In this document: positions 32,209 through 39,789 of the stretch, piece after piece
Position numbering within the stretch: the stretch's first letter is position 1
Layout: every line of letters starts with the position of its first letter
Source of the DNA: Spirochaetota bacterium
GTDB taxonomy: Bacteria; Spirochaetota; Spirochaetia; Treponematales; UBA12059
Reading direction: 5' to 3'
NCBI GenBank assembly: GCA_018816345.1
Contig: JAHIWG010000121.1
Span: 1 to 44,260 of the forward strand
Length of the DNA: 44,260 nucleotides
Notes under the pieces: generated by a model
Seen by the model: only the letters and a program-made list of their open reading frames with translations
Databases searched by the model: none
Told to the model about the DNA's origin: nothing
Program-made: the position numbers and the translations under genes

Positions 32209-33273
32209 ATGAACAAGGTAGTGCTCAAGGCCCAGGACCTGGACGGGTATCTGAACGACGCCGACAGGTCGACGATAGACAAGATGGACGGGCTGTACCG
32301 CAAGGCGATGCTGTCCTTCAGCATCCTGTCAGCCGCCCGCGGAGAGCCGGAGCGCAAGAAAGAGGAAGCGAACCTCATCTCCCTCTATAACGAGATGGGC
32401 GGCCTGATGCAGGAGATATGCAAGGCCGAGCCGCGGATCCAGGTCTATTCCTTCGAGACGGCCCCGGAGCATCACGGGGAGGCCTCCAGGCTCATAGCCA
32501 AGCTCCGCGACATCAATACGCAGCACCAGGAATTCACCTACTATACGCAACGGGCCTACGAGCTCCTCTTCGGGCTGGCCTTCGGAGGGGCCAAGAGCGA
32601 GAACAAGAACTACCTGATACCGCGCACCCCGGTGACCGTGCCGGTGCAGAACTTCGCGGTGCATAAGATCCCCAATATAGACGACCGCATCGAGAACTCG
32701 GTGATGTGCGTCATGCTCCGGGGCGCCCTCCTGCCTTCCATGATACTGTCCAAGGAGATACAGGAGTTCTCGTCCAAGGGCTACGTCACTCCGTTCGCGC
32801 TGTTCAAGATAAAGCGGGACGACTCCAAGAACGAGTCCACCATGGAGTACGTCCTGGACCTCGACCGATCCTATTTCCGGCCCGAGGAGCTCGACGGAAA
32901 GGACCTCATATTCGCCGACCCCATGAACGCTACCGGAGGCAGCCTGGTCACCGTCGTCAAGTACATACTCGACCTCGGAGTCAAGCCGCGCTCGGTCAAG
33001 TTCCTGACCATCATCTCCGCCCTGAAGGGCGCGCTCCGCGCCGTCCGCGCGGTGGAGAACATGACCGTGTACACGCTCTGGATGGATCCCGCGCTCAACG
33101 AGCTGGCGTACATCATGCCCGGCCTCGGCGACGCCGGAGACAGGATCAACGGCAAGGACATGGACGATACGCCGCGCGACATGATACAGCTGATCGCCGA
33201 CTACGGATCGACCATCTCCAGTCTCTACCGGGCGCAGATCCGCACGATAGAGGAGACGGTGCTCAGGCGATGA
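32209..33273 (+). CDS. Uracil phosphoribosyltransferase with long N-terminal extension
   Basis: 354 residues against about 208 for classical Upp. The C-terminal ~210 residues carry the UPRT fold: [16 protein letters not shown], the PRPP loop [11 protein letters not shown] at about 232-242, and the uracil-binding end [14 protein letters not shown]. It converts uracil and PRPP to UMP, complementing the pyrimidine phosphorylase at 26303. The first ~140 residues are helical and unrecognised (includes [20 protein letters not shown]). The stop overlaps a TPR lipoprotein gene by ATGA. Confidence 0.87.
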   Translation: MNKVVLKAQDLDGYLNDADRSTIDKMDGLYRKAMLSFSILSAARGEPERKKEEANLISLYNEMGGLMQEICKAEPRIQVYSFETAPEHHGEASRLIAKLRDINTQHQEFTYYTQRAYELLFGLAFGGAKSENKNYLIPRTPVTVPVQNFAVHKIPNIDDRIENSVMCVMLRGALLPSMILSKEIQEFSSKGYVTPFALFKIKRDDSKNESTMEYVLDLDRSYFRPEELDGKDLIFADPMNATGGSLVTVVKYILDLGVKPRSVKFLTIISALKGALRAVRAVENMTVYTLWMDPALNELAYIMPGLGDAGDRINGKDMDDTPRDMIQLIADYGSTISSLYRAQIRTIEETVLRR

Positions 33274-34262
33274 CCGTCCTCCGGGCTTCCGGCGGGGCCT
33301 CGGCCCGCTACCGTCGCCTCGCCGCCTGCCTCGCCGCGGCCCTCTCGCTCTCGGCCGGCGCCTGCGCCTCGCAGCAGGCTATGCGCCAGGCCGTAGGCTG
33401 GACCGAGCTGGGCAACGCGTGGGCCGAGCTCGGCCGATGGGACAAGGCCGGCGACGCCTGGTCGAGGGCTATGGCCCTCGATCCCGGCCAGGGCGTCGCG
33501 GGCTACAACCTGTCCAGGGCCCTCGCCGAGGCCGGCAAGTACGACGAGTCGATAGCCAAGAGCGACGAGTATCTCGAGACCGATCCCGACAACGCGGCCG
33601 TGCTCTCGGTCAAGGCCTACGCCCTCCACATGTCGGAGCGCGACGACGAGGCCCTGGCGGTCTACGAGCGGGTAGTCGCCCTAAACGGGAGCGACGTCGC
33701 GAGCGTCTACAACCTGGCGGTGCTCCTGGAGGCGGCGGGAAGGGGAGGCGAGGCGCTGGAGCGCTACGAGGCCGTGCTCGCCCTCAAGCCCGAGGATCCT
33801 AACGCCGCCTTCCGTAAGGGCCTCATTCTCGCGTCCGAGGGCGACGCGGAGGCCGCGATCCCGCTCTTGGAGCGTTTCGTCGCGGCCAATCCAGACGCGG
33901 CCCCGGCCGCGCGGGCGCTCGCCCTGGCTCAGGAACGCGCCGGGCTCTACGCCAAGGCGATGGAGACCTACGCCTCCCTGGTCGGCAAGGACGAGGCCGA
34001 TTCCCAGTCCTGGTTCGCCCTCGCCCGGCTCAGGCTTACGGTGGCCGAGGACGGTCCGGGAGGCCTCGAGGCGCTGAAGTCGGCGTTGCTCAACGGGTTC
34101 GCGGACGGGGAGCTCGCGGCCGGCCTCTTAGACGCCCCCGGGCTCGTCTCTCCGGGGGCCGTCCGAGCCGCGCTCGAGGAGGCCGGCATACTAGCCGAGA
34201 AAGCCCCTCCCGCGACGAGCGATCAGCCGACGGGGGACGCCCCGCCGACGCCGACTCCGTAG
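33270..34262 (+). CDS. Tetratricopeptide-repeat lipoprotein
   Basis: 330 residues. N-terminal signal with a lipobox-like SAGAC and Cys at residue 34, relaxed as is usual in spirochaetes. Seven or so TPR-like units follow from about residue 47 ([20 protein letters not shown], then [20 protein letters not shown] and so on), then a Pro/Thr-rich tail. Expected to be a periplasm-facing scaffold. Start at the ATG overlapping the UPRT stop; the longer in-frame ORF is antisense-style noise within UPRT. The 91 bases after the stop hold no clear terminator. Confidence 0.8.
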   Translation: MTVLRASGGASARYRRLAACLAAALSLSAGACASQQAMRQAVGWTELGNAWAELGRWDKAGDAWSRAMALDPGQGVAGYNLSRALAEAGKYDESIAKSDEYLETDPDNAAVLSVKAYALHMSERDDEALAVYERVVALNGSDVASVYNLAVLLEAAGRGGEALERYEAVLALKPEDPNAAFRKGLILASEGDAEAAIPLLERFVAANPDAAPAARALALAQERAGLYAKAMETYASLVGKDEADSQSWFALARLRLTVAEDGPGGLEALKSALLNGFADGELAAGLLDAPGLVSPGAVRAALEEAGILAEKAPPATSDQPTGDAPPTPTP

Positions 34263-34353
34263 CCCCTAGGCCCGGGAAGGGCAGTTCGCGAGAGGCGTAC
34301 CGCCGTCCGGGGGCATAGCCCGCCGACGCTACGGCCGGGGGCCGGCGGCGGCG

Positions 34354-37300
34354 TCAGTCCTGCCCGCCTAGCTCCAGGATCAGCTCTACCTCGCCGCGCG
34401 ACAGCTTGACGGCGCGCGCTATCTCCTCGACCTTCCAGCCCTGGTGGGCGAGCTTGCGCACGGTCTCCTGCACGGAGATGGGGGGCGCTCCCTTGTCCTT
34501 GCGGCCGGAGCTAGGCTCGTCCTTCAGTATGTCGTTCAGGAGCTTCAGGTGGTCCTGGGTCTTCTTATTGAGCTCGTCGAATCGCGTCTCGGCCCTGGCC
34601 AGCCAGTCGCGCGCCTTCTGCAGCTCCGTTACCCGTTTCTCGGCGTCGACGAGGACGCCGTCCACCTCGTCCAGCCTGACGACGGCGGCGTCCAGCTTGG
34701 GCTTCCACGACATGACCTCGTCCATGGAGCGCTTGAGGTCTATGACGCGGTCAGGTATCTCCCGCACCTCGGCGTCGATGGCGCGGACGTTCCGTTCCAG
34801 CTCCCCTATGGCCTGGAAGCTCTTGTCCACGGCGTCCGCCGTGGAGTCGAGGATGTTAGACTTCTTCTCTATGCGGTCGTATTTCTCGGCGGCCTCGTCC
34901 GAGATGTCGGAGAGCCTCCTGACCTCGGCCTGGATCTGGGTCAGCTGGTCGTTGTTGGCCGTGACCGCGGCCAGCTTCTGGTCCACGGCCTGCGATAGCG
35001 ATAGGAGGCGCTTGAAGTCTTCCTCCATGGCGTCCAGGCGGCGCTTCTCCGCGAGGAACTTGGCTATCTTCTGCCCCAGCTCGTCCTCGAGCCGCTTGAC
35101 CCGGCCGTACTGAGTCTCGAGCTCGGCCATCTCCGCGCGCCTCGACTCGACCCTGGAAAGGTCCGCCTTCATAGATTCCATGGCCTCGGAAAGGGACGAG
35201 CGCAGCTCGTCGGTGCGCTCGAACAGCTTGGTACTGGCCTGGAAGGCCTTGACCTCCTTGTCCATCTCGGCGAAGGCCCGCTGCCTGGCCTTCTTCTCCT
35301 CGTCGAGAGAGCCGGTCATCTGTGACTTCGCCGCCTCGAACCCGTCCTTGAGGGAGCGAGCCTCGCGCTTGTAGTCCTCTATCGCGGCGTCCATAGCGGC
35401 CGCGGACTCGCGCGCCTTTCGGGCGGCGTCCTGGGATAGGCCGTCGTAGGAGCGGTTGAAGTCGTCGAGGGCCTGGGCCGTCTTCTGGGCTAGCTCCTGG
35501 CGGAATCTGCCGACGTCGTCGGAAAGCGCCCGCACGTCCCTCGCCAGCGAGTCCCGCTCGAGCTTGGCGGCCTCGATGACCTTGCGCCGTTCCTTCTCCC
35601 AGCTCTCCGAGATGGAAGCGACGTCGGTCTTGAACGATTCGGCCAGCGCCGCGACGGACGCTACGCGATCGGACTCGGCGGCCGTCATGGCCTCGGTGAA
35701 GCGGGCCTTCCATTCGCCGGAATCCGCGATGATGGCGGCCCTGGCTTCCTCGAAACGCCGCTTGGCGGCCTCGGCCGCCTCGACGAGGGCCTTCGCGTCG
35801 GCGTCGGCCTGCCTCTCCGCGCCGCGGACCCGTTCGCCCGCCGCGTGCTTCCAGCGCTCCAGCTCCGCGTTCATATAGGCGTCCGCGGCGGCGCGGGCGT
35901 CGTCGAGGTCGGCCTTGACCGCCGCCTTGAGCGTCGCGAGCGCGTCGTCGGCCTCGCCGACCCGCTCGCTGATGGCCGAGCGGTGCGCGTCCACCTGCGA
36001 CGCCAGCTTCTCGAGCTGGTCCTGGACCCGCGCCTGCGTCTCGGCCAGCTTGGCGCGCGCCTCTTCCGACCAGGCCTTGTCGGTCTCGGCCCGGGCCGCG
36101 TCGGCCTCGCGTATCGTCGACGCGAGGCGGTCGTCCATCTCCGCCCGCCAGACGGCGAAGCGCTCGTTGGCGTCCTCGCTCCTGACGCGCAGGTCGGTGA
36201 AGAACTCGTCCTCGAAGATCTTGAGCTTCTCGGAGACGTCCGCGTAGGCCTTGGACTTGAGGGCGCTCAGGTCGCTGTCGAGGTCCTTCACCGCGGACTT
36301 CACGCGGGCCGACTCGCCGCGGAATTCTTCCTCGAACGCGGCCTGCCTCGACGCGAGATCCTTGCCGAACAGCGCGAAATCCTCCTCGACGCGGCGTTCC
36401 ACGCCGGCCATCGAATCGCGGAGGGCCGCCTCCATGCGGTCGGCGTCGAGGCGGACGCCCTCGAGCCTCGATAGGCCCGACTCGACGACATCGCGGAGCT
36501 CGGTAGCGCGCGCCTCGAACCCGGCGAGCACCCGTTTCTCCAGGTCCGCGCCGCGGTCGGTGAATTTGGAGCTGAGCGCGGCGACGGCGTCGTCGGCCTT
36601 CCTCTCGGCCGCCGATAGCGACGAGTTCATGGCCGCGATGCGAGACGCCTGCTCGGAGGCGGTCTCGTCTATCCTGGAGCGGAACGCCGCGAGCGTCTCG
36701 GCCAGCTCCGCCGCCGCGGCCTCGGCCTCGCCCTTCGTCTCGACGAGGCCTTCCTTGATAGCGGACCTGATGGCCGCCTGCTTGGCGGCACTATCTTCCT
36801 GGTACGCCTTGAGCTGTTCCTTGACCTTGAGCTGGAGGGCCTGCGCGGTCTCGTGGGCCTTGGCCTCGATGCGGGCGTAACGCTCCTCGTACAGCGACTC
36901 CGCCTTGGCTACCTTGGCTTCCGCCTCGTCTATGCGCTCCGACGAGCGATCGGCCGCGTCCTGGGCCTCGGCCTTGAGCTCGGCGAGGACGGCGTCGGCG
37001 TCCTTGCGCCACTCGGCCTTGAACGACTTGAGCATGCCCTGGGTCTCGGCGATCTTCTCCTTGGCCTGGTCGCGCAGCGCGTTGAAGCGATCCTCTATCG
37101 CTTCCCCGAGCTTCGCCCCGCGCGCTTCTATCTGCCCCTGCAGCTTCTGGAAGCTCGAGTCCTCGAGCCGCTCGCCTTCCTCGCGGGCGCGTTTGAACGC
37201 GTCGGCCAATTGCGCCTCTATGGCCCTGAAGCGCTCCTCGGCGGCCCTCACCGCCTCGGCGTTGGTCTCGGCTACCGCGTCGGTCCCTTCCCGGGCGCGC

Positions 37301-37872
37301 TCGCGGAGGGCCTCGACCTGGGCCTGCGCGTCGTCGAGCGCCGACCGGATCTCGTCGGAGAAGACGGAGCGAAGGTCGTCCATCATGTCCTTCGAGTCGG
37401 AGGCTATGCCCTCTCGGATGCCTGGCACTGAAGCCTTGAGCCGCTCGATCTCGTCCTTGCTAGCCTTGAGCGTCCTCGCGACGCCGTCGACGAAGGCGCT
37501 CTCGTCGTGTATGGCGGCGAGGTTCTCGTCGACGCGGGCGCTCATGTCGCGGAGCTCGGCGAGCGCCTTGTCGTACTCGGCGATGCGCGCCGCCATGCCG
37601 CCTATCTGCTCGGCCCTGGCGTTAAGAGCGTCCTCGGCGACCTGCACCCGGCGCAGGACTTCCTTGGCGGCCTTCTGGTGAACCTCTAGCTCGATGGCGT
37701 ACGACTTGAGGTCCTCCGATCCCTTATCGGCGAAGGCGGCCATTTCCTCTCGCAGCTTGTCGGCGTAGCGCTTGACCTTCTCGAGCGATCTGTTATCGCG
37801 GTCGAGCAGCCGGTACGCGAGCAGTAGTATCAAGGTAATGCCTATGGCCACGAGGTTGCCAAGGTCGAACAT
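34354..37872 (-). CDS. SpiroCoCo-type membrane-anchored coiled-coil protein
   Basis: 1,172 residues. A membrane helix at about 4-22 (LGNLVAIGITLILLLAYRLL) is followed by about 1,070 residues of nearly continuous heptad-rich coiled coil (Ala, Glu, Lys, Arg, Asp, Ser). After a short SSGRKDKG linker the last ~40 residues form a compact helix-turn-helix-like unit (VRKLAHQGWKVEEIARAVKL). This layout is that of SpiroCoCo proteins, seen in spirochaetes, which supports the taxonomic call. Start at the ATG ending at 37872 after GGGAGA. A structural or cytoskeletal envelope role is likely but unproven. The Ala/Glu/Asp-rich codon use creates long spurious ORFs on the opposite strand. Confidence 0.88.
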   Translation of the reverse strand: MFDLGNLVAIGITLILLLAYRLLDRDNRSLEKVKRYADKLREEMAAFADKGSEDLKSYAIELEVHQKAAKEVLRRVQVAEDALNARAEQIGGMAARIAEYDKALAELRDMSARVDENLAAIHDESAFVDGVARTLKASKDEIERLKASVPGIREGIASDSKDMMDDLRSVFSDEIRSALDDAQAQVEALRERAREGTDAVAETNAEAVRAAEERFRAIEAQLADAFKRAREEGERLEDSSFQKLQGQIEARGAKLGEAIEDRFNALRDQAKEKIAETQGMLKSFKAEWRKDADAVLAELKAEAQDAADRSSERIDEAEAKVAKAESLYEERYARIEAKAHETAQALQLKVKEQLKAYQEDSAAKQAAIRSAIKEGLVETKGEAEAAAAELAETLAAFRSRIDETASEQASRIAAMNSSLSAAERKADDAVAALSSKFTDRGADLEKRVLAGFEARATELRDVVESGLSRLEGVRLDADRMEAALRDSMAGVERRVEEDFALFGKDLASRQAAFEEEFRGESARVKSAVKDLDSDLSALKSKAYADVSEKLKIFEDEFFTDLRVRSEDANERFAVWRAEMDDRLASTIREADAARAETDKAWSEEARAKLAETQARVQDQLEKLASQVDAHRSAISERVGEADDALATLKAAVKADLDDARAAADAYMNAELERWKHAAGERVRGAERQADADAKALVEAAEAAKRRFEEARAAIIADSGEWKARFTEAMTAAESDRVASVAALAESFKTDVASISESWEKERRKVIEAAKLERDSLARDVRALSDDVGRFRQELAQKTAQALDDFNRSYDGLSQDAARKARESAAAMDAAIEDYKREARSLKDGFEAAKSQMTGSLDEEKKARQRAFAEMDKEVKAFQASTKLFERTDELRSSLSEAMESMKADLSRVESRRAEMAELETQYGRVKRLEDELGQKIAKFLAEKRRLDAMEEDFKRLLSLSQAVDQKLAAVTANNDQLTQIQAEVRRLSDISDEAAEKYDRIEKKSNILDSTADAVDKSFQAIGELERNVRAIDAEVREIPDRVIDLKRSMDEVMSWKPKLDAAVVRLDEVDGVLVDAEKRVTELQKARDWLARAETRFDELNKKTQDHLKLLNDILKDEPSSGRKDKGAPPISVQETVRKLAHQGWKVEEIARAVKLSRGEVELILELGGQD

Positions 37873-37938
37873 GTTTTTTTCTCCCAATGTCGATTCCGCC
37901 AGAGCGGTACGGCGGCCGGGCCCGGCCCGATCCGGATC

Positions 37939-37944
37939 AGTATA
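37939..37944 (-). promoter_or_regulatory. -10 box of the coiled-coil protein gene
   Basis: TATACT on the minus strand, with only a poor -35 (TTTATT at 17 bp). In the 204-base divergent gap 37873-38076. Confidence 0.35.
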
Positions 37945-37993
37945 TAGCACAATGGGGGATTAATAAAGAATCGAGCGTGCGCAGACACGGGTG

Positions 37994-38022
37994 TCGTCAT
38001 ACGACGCGCGGCATGTTATACT
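37994..38022 (+). promoter_or_regulatory. Promoter of the lipoprotein gene
   Basis: TCGTCA (37994-37999), 17-bp spacer, TATACT (38017-38022). Expected start near 38029, just before the palindrome. Confidence 0.5.
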
Positions 38023-38033
38023 ACAATCGTACT

Positions 38034-38051
38034 AACGAACGAGCGTTCGTT
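38034..38051. promoter_or_regulatory. Perfect 18-bp palindromic operator, TetR-like
   Basis: AACGAACG-AG-CGTTCGTT, perfect 8-bp half-sites around a 2-bp centre. It begins about 5 bases after the predicted transcription start of the lipoprotein gene. The shape is typical of TetR-family operators, but it matches neither of the operator types next to the two tetR genes in this window. Confidence 0.75.
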
Positions 38052-38076
38052 CTAAATATCGATTCGGAGGTTTTCA

Positions 38077-38949
38077 ATGGCTAAGCGCTTAGTCCTCGCC
38101 CTCGCAGCCATCGCGCTGCTCTCCTTTTCCTCCTGCCAGCTCATTGATTCGCTGTTCTACAACGCCGATCAGGTGAGCGCCACGGAACTGGAACCGTTCT
38201 CGGGAACGCCCGCCTCGAGCCAGGCGGAGGCCAAGACGGCCGTCATAGCCGGGCTGGAATCCGGCGCCGTGCCCGTCGCGGAGTTCTCCGTTTCCGGGCC
38301 GTCCGGAGACGTCATCGCCAGGGCCTTCCCCCGGCTCCTGCCCGCCTATTCCGAGCCGGCTCCCGCCGCCGCCTCGAGGGCGCTCCCTACTACCGGCCTT
38401 ACCGTTAACTCGGACGGCAGCATGGACTATTCCTGGACCGGTTCCGGCTATGCGCTCTCCAGCAACCCCGCCGTCAGCCTGAGCGGGTCGATGGGCTACT
38501 CGATGTCGGCCAACGCGGTGGCGAGCACGGCCGAGAACATCCTCGCGGCGGCGATGGACGTCTCCGTCAGCCTGAACGCCGACCTGCAGGCCACTGTCGG
38601 GGCCTACTCTCCCGCCGGGCTCAAGGGCGCCGTCATGAACCTCAAGGCCAAGGGCGACTCGACCCTCACAGGCTCGCTATCGGCGGGCTACAGGGCCAAG
38701 GGCTACGCGGCCGTCTCCATGAACGCGGGCTTCTCGCTCGACGAGACCGCTAGCCACAAGGGCGGCAAGTACGTCGTCAGCCTGAAGTTCGCCGAGAGCT
38801 ACGACGCCACGCTATCCCTGGCCGACGTCGCCGGCTCGGCCGCTGGCGAGGTCACGGTTAACGTGCTCGTCAAGGTCTACGACGCGTCGAACAGGAAGCT
38901 GGGCGAGTACACGTTCACGGCCGCGGATTTCGCCGCCGCGGCGTTCTAG
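38077..38949 (+). CDS. Lipoprotein of unknown function
   Basis: 290 residues. Signal peptide MAKRLVLALAAIALLSFSSC with lipidation at Cys20. The mature part is Ala/Ser/Gly-rich with alternating patterns (SLSGSMGYSMSANAV, SLSAGYRAKGYAAVSMNAGF) that look like extended beta structure; no domain recognised. Strong GGAGG site. The palindrome in its leader implies tight repression. Monocistronic; convergent with proC. Confidence 0.75.
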   Translation: MAKRLVLALAAIALLSFSSCQLIDSLFYNADQVSATELEPFSGTPASSQAEAKTAVIAGLESGAVPVAEFSVSGPSGDVIARAFPRLLPAYSEPAPAAASRALPTTGLTVNSDGSMDYSWTGSGYALSSNPAVSLSGSMGYSMSANAVASTAENILAAAMDVSVSLNADLQATVGAYSPAGLKGAVMNLKAKGDSTLTGSLSAGYRAKGYAAVSMNAGFSLDETASHKGGKYVVSLKFAESYDATLSLADVAGSAAGEVTVNVLVKVYDASNRKLGEYTFTAADFAAAAF

Positions 38950-38960
38950 GCCGGGCTCCT

Positions 38961-38975
38961 GGCTGGGCTCCAGCC
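38961..38975. terminator. Hairpin between the lipoprotein gene and proC
   Basis: GGCTGG-GCT-CCAGCC, a perfect 6-bp stem 11 bases after the lipoprotein stop, in the 36-base gap before the convergent proC. No T-run. Confidence 0.4.
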
Positions 38976-38985
38976 GGGCCGGCCG

Positions 38986-39786
38986 CTAGCCGTTCAGCTC
39001 CCGCGAGCGGCGGGCGGCCGCGTCCACGGCGTCCATGACTATGGCGCGGAAGGCCTTGCGCTCGAGGCTGTGGATGCCGGCCATGGTCGTGCCCGCCGGC
39101 GAGGCGACGATGTCCTTGAGCTCGCCGGGGTGCTTGGCGGACTCGAGTATTATCTTCGCCGCGCCCATCACCGTCTGGGCCGCGAACTCGTAGGCCTGGG
39201 TGCGATCCATGCCGTTGAGCACCGCGCCGTCAGCCATGGACTCGATGAACAGGAACGCGAAGGCGGGGCCCGAGCCCGAGAGCGCAGTGACCGTATCGAA
39301 GAGCCTCTCCTCGACGAGCCTCGCGCGGCCCACGGTCGAGAACAGCGTAAGGAGGGACTCGACGTCGTCGGGCCTTACGGCGGGATCGGGGCAGATCGCC
39401 GTCATGCCGTGCCCTACCGAGAGCGGCAGGTTAGGCATGATCCTGACTATGGCCGGGGGCGCGGCGAAATGGGCCTTGATCGAGTCAATTGTGACGCCCG
39501 CGGCCATCGAGACGACCAGCGCGTCTTCCTTGACGTGCAGGCACGCCTCCGATAGCACCTTAGCGACGGCGTGGGGCTTCACGGCTATGAATAGCCAATC
39601 CGACCGCTCCGCCAGCTCCCGTATGCTAGGCGCGACCCGCACCGGATACCTGGACGCGAGCGCCTCGGAGCGGGACGCGGTCCGGTTCCAGACCCACAGC
39701 TCGTCGCCGGAGAGCGCGGGGCCGAGCGCCCCGAGCATGATGTCGACAATCTTGCCCGCGCCTATGAATCCTATCGTCCTACCCAT
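38986..39786 (-). CDS. proC: Pyrroline-5-carboxylate reductase
   Basis: 266-residue NAD(P)H-dependent enzyme for the last step of proline synthesis. Rossmann start GFIGAGKI (5-12) where the family usually has GxGNMG/A; FIAVKPHAV near 68; PNLPLSVGHGMTAI near 118; the C-terminal signature ALSGSGPAFAFLFIESMADG near 168-187. Family length. Three bases after the stop of the MFS-HEAT gene, so probably one transcript. Confidence 0.92.
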   Translation of the reverse strand: MGRTIGFIGAGKIVDIMLGALGPALSGDELWVWNRTASRSEALASRYPVRVAPSIRELAERSDWLFIAVKPHAVAKVLSEACLHVKEDALVVSMAAGVTIDSIKAHFAAPPAIVRIMPNLPLSVGHGMTAICPDPAVRPDDVESLLTLFSTVGRARLVEERLFDTVTALSGSGPAFAFLFIESMADGAVLNGMDRTQAYEFAAQTVMGAAKIILESAKHPGELKDIVASPAGTTMAGIHSLERKAFRAIVMDAVDAAARRSRELNG

Positions 39787-39789
39787 GTT

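Noticed and set aside
35845-37681. Several long plus-strand open frames opposite the coiled-coil gene
   Set aside because: They consist of Leu/Ser/Ala/Arg runs, the mirror image of Glu/Ala/Lys-rich coiled-coil codons.
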